Part shown: positions 58,808 through 64,000 of the stretch, piece after piece
Position numbering within the stretch: position 1 is the stretch's first letter
How the letters are laid out: each line of letters begins with the position of its first letter
Source of the DNA: Bacillota bacterium
Lineage (GTDB): Bacteria; Bacillota; Clostridia; Lachnospirales; Bianqueaceae
Length of the DNA stretch: 64,000 nt
Direction of reading: 5' to 3'
Assembly: GCA_017442535.1 (NCBI GenBank)
Contig: JAFRZL010000010.1
Location: 62,001 to 126,000, forward strand
Program-made: the position numbers and the translations under genes
Notes under the pieces: model-generated
Told to the model about the DNA's origin: nothing
The model's input: only the letters and a program-made list of their open reading frames with translations
Database searches by the model: none

Positions 58808-58996
58808 GGTTTTCCCTTCTTTAAGCTGTAATATGAGCCGTGGCAGGAGATTTTCTGTCCTGTACCAGCGGTCTGACAAAAAATATCGAGACTATTATAG
58901 CAGAAATGCCGCTTTTTTTCAAGCCTTAGAAGCAGGGGAAGCCGGTTTTAAGGGATAATTCCCGGGGAGCGGAAACATTTATCCATTTTTTCCCTA

Positions 58997-59025
58997 TTGA
59001 CAAGCGTCCGGAGGTCGGCTATAAT
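58997..59025 (+). promoter_or_regulatory. Promoter of the T-box/tyrS unit
   Basis: TTGACA, 17-nt spacer, TATAAT: consensus; transcription starts near 59032. Confidence 0.85.
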
Positions 59026-59049
59026 AAGCGTGATTTCATAAGTTAAAGA

Positions 59050-59306
59050 CTGTGAAAGGAAGAGTAGTCTGCATGATGGCCTGACAGAGAGTTCCCGGGC
59101 GGTGAGAGGGGCGGGGCAGCGGCAGATGAAGTACATCCGGGAGTCTCGCGCTGAAATAACAGTAGGACGCGACGGCAGGCAGCCGTTATCTGTGCCGGGG
59201 TATCATTGGAGACAATTGTACCTGCAGAGGTGGTTTGCGTGAGCAGGTCACGAACTAAGGTGGTAACACGGGAAGCGCCCCCGTCCTTAAACGGATGGGA
59301 GGCGCT
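59050..59306 (+). ncRNA. T-box riboswitch, tyrosine-specific
   Basis: The leader between promoter and tyrS has stem I with the AGAGAG and GGTGAGAGG elements (59086-59110) and a specifier-loop TAC Tyr codon at 59132-59134 (GAAGTACATC). The T-box/antiterminator AAGGTGGTAACACGG is at 59257-59271, and the terminator stem GCGCCCCCGTCC / GGATGGGAGGCGC at 59275-59305. Uncharged tRNA-Tyr would pair with the TAC specifier and the T-box and allow read-through into tyrS. The terminator is followed by only a weak T-tract. Confidence 0.93.
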
Positions 59307-59331
59307 AAACTTATATTCAGGAGGAAACAAA

Positions 59332-60552
59332 ATGACAACTTTTGAGGAACTGAAGCGGCGCGGACTGATTGCACAGGTGACGGATGAAGCGCTGATTCAG
59401 GAAATGATCGACAGCGGCAAAGCGGTTTTCTACATCGGCTTTGACTGTACGGCAGACAGCCTGACCGCAGGGCATTTTATGGCGCTGACGCTGATGAAGC
59501 GTCTGCAGATGGCCGGCAACAAGCCGATCGCGCTGATCGGCGGCGGCACCACGATGATCGGCGACCCCAGCGGACGCACTGATATGCGCAAGATGCTGAC
59601 ACGTGAAGACATCGACCACAACGCCGAGTGCTTCCGCAAGCAGATGGAGCGCTTTATCGAATTCGGCCCTGACAAAGCCATCATGGTCAACAATGCCGAC
59701 TGGCTGCTGTCGCTGAATTATGTGGAGCTGCTGCGCGAGGTCGGCGCCTGCTTCTCCGTGAACAACATGCTGCGCGCGGAGTGCTACAAGCAGCGTATGG
59801 AGAAAGGGTTGAGCTTCTTTGAATTCAACTACATGATCATGCAGAGCTACGATTTCTACTACCTGTTCCAGCACTACGGCTGCAACATGCAGTTCGGCGG
59901 CGACGACCAGTGGAGTAATATGCTGGGCGGCACCGAGCTGATCCGTAAGAAGCTCGGGAAGGACGCGCATGCCATGACGATCACGCTGCTGACCGATTCG
60001 CAGGGCAAGAAGATGGGTAAGACCGCCGGCAACGCCGTTTGGCTGGATCCCAACAAGACCACGCCGTTTGAGTTTTACCAGTACTGGCGCAACGTCGGGG
60101 ATGCTGACGTCATCAAGTGCCTGAAGATGCTGACCTTCCTGCCCATTGAGGAGATCGAGGCCATGGAAGCCTGGGAAGGCAGCCAGCTGAACCGCGCCAA
60201 AGAGATCCTGGCGTATGAGCTGACTACGATGGTACACGGCAAGGAAGAAGCCGACAAGGCCGAAGCCAGTGCCCGCGCGCTCTTCTCGCAGGGCTCCGCT
60301 GCCGATATGCCGACGACCGATCTCGGCGAAGCCGACCTGACGGACGGGCAGATCGACATCCTGACCCTGCTCGTTAAGGCCGAACTGGTGCCGACCAAGT
60401 CCGAGGCGCGCCGCAATGTCCAGCAGGGCGGCGTCACGGTCAATGATGAAAAGGTGACGGATCTGAAAAAGACTTTCGGACGCGAAGAGCTCGCGGAGGG
60501 CCTGGTCGTCCGCCGCGGCAAAAAAAGCTTCCGCAAGGTCTGCCTGAAATAA
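59332..60552 (+). CDS. tyrS: Tyrosyl-tRNA synthetase
   Basis: A 406-residue class I synthetase. The HIGH-like motif is in FDCTADSLTAGHFMALTLMK; the KMSKS-like motif is GKKMGKTAGNAVWL (MSKS reads MGKT). Tyrosine-binding residues lie in FNYMIMQSYDFYYL and the C-terminal S4 domain is ARRNVQQGGVTVNDEKVTDL. This is the TyrZ-like bacterial subgroup rather than the TyrS of B. subtilis type, judged by the CTADSL/GKT variants; that detail is tentative. ATG 59332 has AGGAGG upstream; it is controlled by the T-box leader. Confidence 0.95.
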   Translation: MTTFEELKRRGLIAQVTDEALIQEMIDSGKAVFYIGFDCTADSLTAGHFMALTLMKRLQMAGNKPIALIGGGTTMIGDPSGRTDMRKMLTREDIDHNAECFRKQMERFIEFGPDKAIMVNNADWLLSLNYVELLREVGACFSVNNMLRAECYKQRMEKGLSFFEFNYMIMQSYDFYYLFQHYGCNMQFGGDDQWSNMLGGTELIRKKLGKDAHAMTITLLTDSQGKKMGKTAGNAVWLDPNKTTPFEFYQYWRNVGDADVIKCLKMLTFLPIEEIEAMEAWEGSQLNRAKEILAYELTTMVHGKEEADKAEASARALFSQGSAADMPTTDLGEADLTDGQIDILTLLVKAELVPTKSEARRNVQQGGVTVNDEKVTDLKKTFGREELAEGLVVRRGKKSFRKVCLK

Positions 60553-60583
60553 GGCCCCCGGCCTGAAAACCGCGGGCTGCGGG

Positions 60584-60612
60584 TTGCGCTCCGGCCCGGG
60601 ATATGGTATAAT
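60584..60612 (+). promoter_or_regulatory. Promoter of the DUF4428 gene
   Basis: TTGCGC, 17-nt spacer, TATAAT. Confidence 0.72.
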
Positions 60613-60648
60613 CAAATCAACGGATCAACGGATAAAGGAGGACTCATC

Positions 60649-61629
60649 ATGGGATTTTTAGGCGGTTTATTTGAGAAAAAATACTGTGCGGTCTGCGGCA
60701 ATCAGGTGTCATTTTTCGGCAAACGCAAGATCTCGGACGGCCTGCTGTGCAAGGACTGCGAGGCCAAGCTGTCGGACTGGTTTGATGACCGGCGCACCAG
60801 CACGATCGCGCAGATCAAGGAGCAGCTGGATTACCGTGAAGAGAACCGCAAGGCTCTCGCGAATTTCAAGGTTACCAAGACCATGGGCGACGGCGACTGG
60901 AGGCTCTTGATCGATGAAGAGGCCGACAGCTTCCTGATCACGGCTGCGGATATCCATTCGATTGTGAAAGTCAATCCGGATATTATTCGCCGCGACGAAG
61001 TGATTACTTCGGGGTATTCCCTGGGCGAGCGCAAGACGGAAGAGACGCAGCTGGTGGACGGCAAGCGTGTCAGCTATGATCCGCCGCGTTTCGAGTATTC
61101 TTACAATATCAAGGTCGAACTTAAGGTCCGGAATCCCTATTTTGACGAAATGAGTTTCCAGGTCCATCCGACGACGCTGCACCTGCACAAGGTGGAGTGG
61201 GCGGCCAAACCCAAGCTTGGCGAAGATCATTCCGACGTTACAAAGTATCTGGAGAACGCCAAAGCCGAGCAGGCCAAGATCGAGCAGTATACGCAGGTGG
61301 CGGATGAGATCGCGCACTGGCTGCGCAGAGAAGCGTATTATGCACCCCAGGCCGCTGCGGTGAATCCTACGGCAGCTGCCGTCTCGCAGACGCCCCTGCA
61401 GCGGGATGCGCAGGCCTTCATCACTTTCTGCAATACCACGGCGACGATGCCCGAAAAGGCACATTACGAGGATCTGCAGAAGCGGATCCGGGATGAACAG
61501 AATGAAATCCGCCGTAAAGGACTGGCTGTGACAGCCACCGGCAAGGCGGATCTTGCTGCACTTGACCAGCTGGCAGAACAGGTCACGGCTGCTTACAAAG
61601 AAGCGGTGCTTCGCTGTTCCGGTGTGTAA
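60649..61629 (+). CDS. DUF4428 zinc-ribbon protein
   Basis: A 326-residue soluble protein. The N-terminal zinc ribbon is KKYCAVCGNQVSFFGKRKIS followed by DGLLCKDCEAKLSDW (two CxxC pairs), which matches DUF4428. Residues ~75-190 form a strand-rich domain with WRLLIDEEADSFLITAADIH, perhaps SHOCT/YbjQ-like. The last ~100 residues are mainly helical, with an Ala/Gln-rich linker. Function unknown. RBS AAGGAGG precedes ATG 60649. Confidence 0.75.
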   Translation: MGFLGGLFEKKYCAVCGNQVSFFGKRKISDGLLCKDCEAKLSDWFDDRRTSTIAQIKEQLDYREENRKALANFKVTKTMGDGDWRLLIDEEADSFLITAADIHSIVKVNPDIIRRDEVITSGYSLGERKTEETQLVDGKRVSYDPPRFEYSYNIKVELKVRNPYFDEMSFQVHPTTLHLHKVEWAAKPKLGEDHSDVTKYLENAKAEQAKIEQYTQVADEIAHWLRREAYYAPQAAAVNPTAAAVSQTPLQRDAQAFITFCNTTATMPEKAHYEDLQKRIRDEQNEIRRKGLAVTATGKADLAALDQLAEQVTAAYKEAVLRCSGV

Positions 61630-61664
61630 GGCCGGCTGCAAACTATCATCCAAGGGAGTCATTT

Positions 61665-61691
61665 CCGGGCCGGAGTTCTCGTCCGGCCCGG
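61665..61691 (+). terminator. GC-rich hairpin before the AEC transporter gene
   Basis: CCGGGCCGGA-GTTCTCG-TCCGGCCCGG followed by TATTATT. It ends 12 bases before ATG 61704, where a Shine-Dalgarno sequence would be expected, so it may terminate the upstream gene or control translation. Confidence 0.6.
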
Positions 61692-61703
61692 TATTATTAA
61701 AAG

Positions 61704-62609
61704 ATGAAAGAGCTAATTATTTTGCAAGTTACGCTCTTCGCGCTTGTGGCCGTGGGGTTCTTTGCGAAGAAAGTTCATATGGTCGGCCGCGAGGGGCAGA
61801 AGAACCTCACGGATCTGGTTATCAACATTGTATTGCCCTGTAATATCATCACCAGCTTTATGATCGATCCGGATGCCGGGCTGTATAAGGAAATGCTGGC
61901 CGTGCTGCTGATCTCGCTCGGCATACAGATTTTCTGTGTGATTCTGGGACATTTTATCTTCCGCGGGCAGAATGAAGACCACCGGCGGAGCCTTCGCTAT
62001 GCGACGATCTGCTCCAACGCAGGGTTTCTTGGCAATCCGATTGCCGAGGGTGTCTATGGCGAGCTGGGATTGATGTACGCGAGTATCTACCTGATCCCGC
62101 AGCGCATCATGATGTGGTCCGAGGGCATCGCGATTTATTCCGGTGAGAAAGATATTAAGGGAACTATTAAAAAAGTCCTGACACACCCCTGCGTCGTGTC
62201 ATGCGCGGCCGGTATTATTCTGATGGTGACCGGCATCAAGCTCCCGGATGTGATCCTGCGGCCGATTCAGACCATCGGACGCTGCACCACGGCGCTCTCG
62301 ATGCTGGTGGTCGGAATGATTCTGGGAGAGATCAACCTCAAGTCTATTCTGGACAAGACAGTCGTGGAGTTTACGATCCTGCGTCTGGTCCTGATCCCGC
62401 TCGTTGTATATCTGATTTGCCTGCTGCTTCCGATCAGCCGCACCGCGCTGGGCGTCTCGGTCCTGCTCGCGGCGATGCCCGCAGGGACCACGACCAGCAT
62501 GCTGGCAGCAAAATATAACCGGGATCCCGCATTCGCGACGAAGCTCGTGATTTTCTCGACGCTGTGTTCGATCCCGGCGATTATGATCTGGAGTATAATT
62601 GTCCGTTAA
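61704..62609 (+). CDS. AEC-family transporter (auxin efflux carrier/malate permease-like)
   Basis: A 301-residue membrane protein with about ten helices in two halves. The N-terminal half shows VINIVLPCNIITSFMID, the second half the conserved MSVLLAAMPAGTTTSMLAAKYN-like segment. Related carriers move malate, malonate or other small organic acids with sodium or protons; substrate unknown. No recognisable Shine-Dalgarno sequence stands before ATG 61704. Convergent with the next gene, whose stop codon touches its own. Confidence 0.85.
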   Translation: MKELIILQVTLFALVAVGFFAKKVHMVGREGQKNLTDLVINIVLPCNIITSFMIDPDAGLYKEMLAVLLISLGIQIFCVILGHFIFRGQNEDHRRSLRYATICSNAGFLGNPIAEGVYGELGLMYASIYLIPQRIMMWSEGIAIYSGEKDIKGTIKKVLTHPCVVSCAAGIILMVTGIKLPDVILRPIQTIGRCTTALSMLVVGMILGEINLKSILDKTVVEFTILRLVLIPLVVYLICLLLPISRTALGVSVLLAAMPAGTTTSMLAAKYNRDPAFATKLVIFSTLCSIPAIMIWSIIVR

Positions 62610-63146
62610 TTAAGAGACGTACACTTTATAGGGCGGCAGGGACTGCCACTCCGGCGTGGCCGCGATGAATTGGATGAGGGACTCAATGGTTTCCGCCAGG
62701 CGGCGCCTGGCTCCTTCGGGAGCCTGATCAGCCGGCACAAGGCCGATACCGTGGCAGACGATGCTCCGGGTCTTGCCGTTTGCTGTCATGGTCAGGATAA
62801 TATTGGTCGTAGGCTTGGAACGATGATCCGGAAACGGATCCAGACTGCCCGGGTACTGCTCCAGGCGGAGGGATTTCAGCATCCGGTAGATCTCCGCACG
62901 CTGGCCTTCGTCAAGGATCAGCTGCGTGGTATATTTTTCGAGATCGGCCTCGATCGAGGATTTGACCAGCTTACCGCTCGTGCTGTCATAGGAGCTGATG
63001 CCGTTCATGCCCCAGGTGAGGGTGAAGCTGAAATCTTCCGGGACTTTAGGCCGGATAGCTGCCCGGATCAGGAAAAAGACGGCGATGAACGTAGCCGCAG
63101 CCGTGATGAGCAGGGGAATCCAGTAAAGATGTGGGTCGAGTTTCAT
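62610..63146 (-). CDS. Membrane-anchored hypothetical protein
   Basis: A 178-residue protein: membrane segment at residues ~8-28 (WIPLLITAAATFIAVFFLIR), then an extracellular domain with FTLTWGMNGISSYDSTSGKL and TTNIILTMTANGKTRSIVCH. Unrecognised, although the strand pattern is frequent in Clostridia proteins of this size. RBS AAAGGAA precedes ATG 63146. Its stop codon abuts the stop of the AEC transporter gene, with no terminator between. Confidence 0.6.
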   Translation of the reverse strand: MKLDPHLYWIPLLITAAATFIAVFFLIRAAIRPKVPEDFSFTLTWGMNGISSYDSTSGKLVKSSIEADLEKYTTQLILDEGQRAEIYRMLKSLRLEQYPGSLDPFPDHRSKPTTNIILTMTANGKTRSIVCHGIGLVPADQAPEGARRRLAETIESLIQFIAATPEWQSLPPYKVYVS

Positions 63147-63239
63147 GGCAATAGTTCCTTTCTATGATTTGTCGGACAGCAGTTATCATTATTATACGAT
63201 AGATTGTCAGAATATGCAATATCGGAAGGGGGGATCCAT

Positions 63240-64000
63240 ATGCATGCGATAGAAAAGATTTTGGCCGGCCACTGCGGCCGCGCCGAGGTCCATACCGGAG
63301 AGATCGTGACGGCACGGGTGGATTTTGCCGAGATCAATGATCTGTATCTTCAGACCGTTTATTCATTTTATGAAATGGGCGGGGAGAAGGTCTGGGACAA
63401 TACACGCTGTGCCTTTGTTTTCGACCATTACGCGCCGTGCCCCGACATCAAGAGCGCGTCCAATCATCGGGAGATGCGAGAGTTTGCGCTTAAGAATCAG
63501 CTGACGCATCATTTTGATATCAATACCGGTGTCTGCCACCAGGTGATGGCGGAGGCCGGACTGATCACGCCCGGTATGATCGTGGTGGCGACGGACAGCC
63601 ATACGACGACGCATGGCGCGTTCGGCGCGATGGGAACGGGCTGCGGGGCGACGGATATGGCGACGATCCTGATGACCGGGGAGCTCTGGTTCAGGGTGCC
63701 GGAGATCATCGAGGTGCGGTTGGAGGGTGAGGCGCCGGCAGGTGTTTTTCCTAAAGATGTGGCGCTCGCGGTGCTTGGCCGGATCCGCGCGGACGGAGCG
63801 GTCTATAAAGCGGTGGATTTCACGGGCAGCTATGTGGAAGGGCTGAATGTAGCCGGCCGCATGACGATCTGTAATATGGCGGTGGAGATGGGCGCTAAAA
63901 CGGCTTATATGCAGCCCAATCAGGATGTTCTGGACTATGTTGCCGCACGGGCCGAACGCCCTTATGAAGTAGTGTATACCGACCCGGGCTACGAATATAC
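63240..64000 (+). CDS. Aconitase-family dehydratase, 3-isopropylmalate dehydratase large subunit-like (3'-truncated by window edge)
   Basis: The first ~253 residues of an iron-sulfur hydro-lyase. ATG 63240 follows GGAAGGGGGG. Segments: MHAIEKILAGHCGRAEVHTG, FVFDHYAPCPDIKSASNHRE, GVCHQVMAEAGLITPGMIVV, ATDSHTTTHGAFGAMGTGCG and the substrate loop GATDMATILMTGELWFRVPE. GDSHT is ATDSHTTTHGA here as in LeuC/HacA/DmdA. The cluster Cys near residue 98 is present (GVCH); the other two lie beyond the window. LeuC, homoaconitase and 2,3-dimethylmalate dehydratase cannot be separated from this part. Confidence 0.88.
   Translation, partial: MHAIEKILAGHCGRAEVHTGEIVTARVDFAEINDLYLQTVYSFYEMGGEKVWDNTRCAFVFDHYAPCPDIKSASNHREMREFALKNQLTHHFDINTGVCHQVMAEAGLITPGMIVVATDSHTTTHGAFGAMGTGCGATDMATILMTGELWFRVPEIIEVRLEGEAPAGVFPKDVALAVLGRIRADGAVYKAVDFTGSYVEGLNVAGRMTICNMAVEMGAKTAYMQPNQDVLDYVAARAERPYEVVYTDPGYEY

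Overview
This 64 kb window looks like the chromosome of an anaerobic, low-redox-niche Bacillota (class Clostridia, probably a gut or rumen Lachnospiraceae or Christensenellales relative). The reasons are the combination of a T-box-controlled tyrS, a long-form hibernation factor, Hsp33, PepF, a membrane pyrophosphatase, a DUF3881-like protein, many LxxC lipoproteins, an AgrC/LytTR-type two-component pair and strong sigma-A promoters (TTGACA-17-TATAAT), in DNA that is GC-rich except for one clearly AT-richer island. The organism name is inference; the sequence gives no species marker.

Layout. 1-1.1 kb: end of a NitT/TauT-type ABC importer. 1.2-3.2 kb: a lipoprotein, a start-less secreted-protein gene and a 97-bp remnant of an ABC ATPase gene. 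3.2-8 kb: complete binding-protein/fused-permease/ATPase importer. A ~70-nt hairpin repeat follows each of the three ABC ATPase sequences. 8-14.8 kb: DUF3881-like pair, tRNA-Arg(CCG), sugar isomerase-like TIM barrel, methyltransferase, an 807-aa LOTUS-like/DUF3825 protein, an SGNH hydrolase. 14.8-15.3 kb: a gene-free array of palindromes sharing the core GTATAAC/GTTATAC. 15.3-20.3 kb: PD-(D/E)XK-like protein, CYTH protein, Sel1-NERD membrane protein, hpf (preceded by three abutting DnaA-box-like 9-mers), VanY-type peptidase. 20.3-24.3 kb: three-gene plant-cell-wall (rhamnogalacturonan/apiose) operon. 24.3-34.6 kb: lipoproteins, pcp, two CobW-family GTPases, proA, an ABC-2 export pair, hslO.

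34.6-45.2 kb is the accessory island and the most interesting part. The last 39 bp of hslO are repeated exactly at 37865-37903, bracketing a three-gene cassette: a secreted chymotrypsin-fold protease with a prodomain, an unknown membrane protein, and a membrane-anchored stand-alone copy of that same prodomain. Downstream lies an array of small cassettes built from a repeated terminator hairpin and a repeated extended -10 promoter. They encode a secreted clan-CD (caspase/CHAT-like) peptidase with a nonsense codon, several PepSY-type proteins made by shuffling the same modules, small membrane proteins, an anchored extracellular protein cotranscribed with a LytTR response regulator and an AgrC-like kinase, then truncated and frameshifted remnants. 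I read it as a regulated secreted protease/prodomain/inhibitor locus growing by recombination at the hslO 3' end; that function is inference.

45.4-64 kb returns to housekeeping: pepF, an RluA-type synthase, DUF3783 and YitT/YczE-type genes, a divergent membrane pyrophosphatase, NusG-II plus Gx-transporter pair, HtrA protease, BlaI-type repressor, a 1070-aa secreted protein with its membrane partner, T-box-tyrS, a DUF4428 protein, an AEC transporter and the start of an aconitase-family dehydratase.
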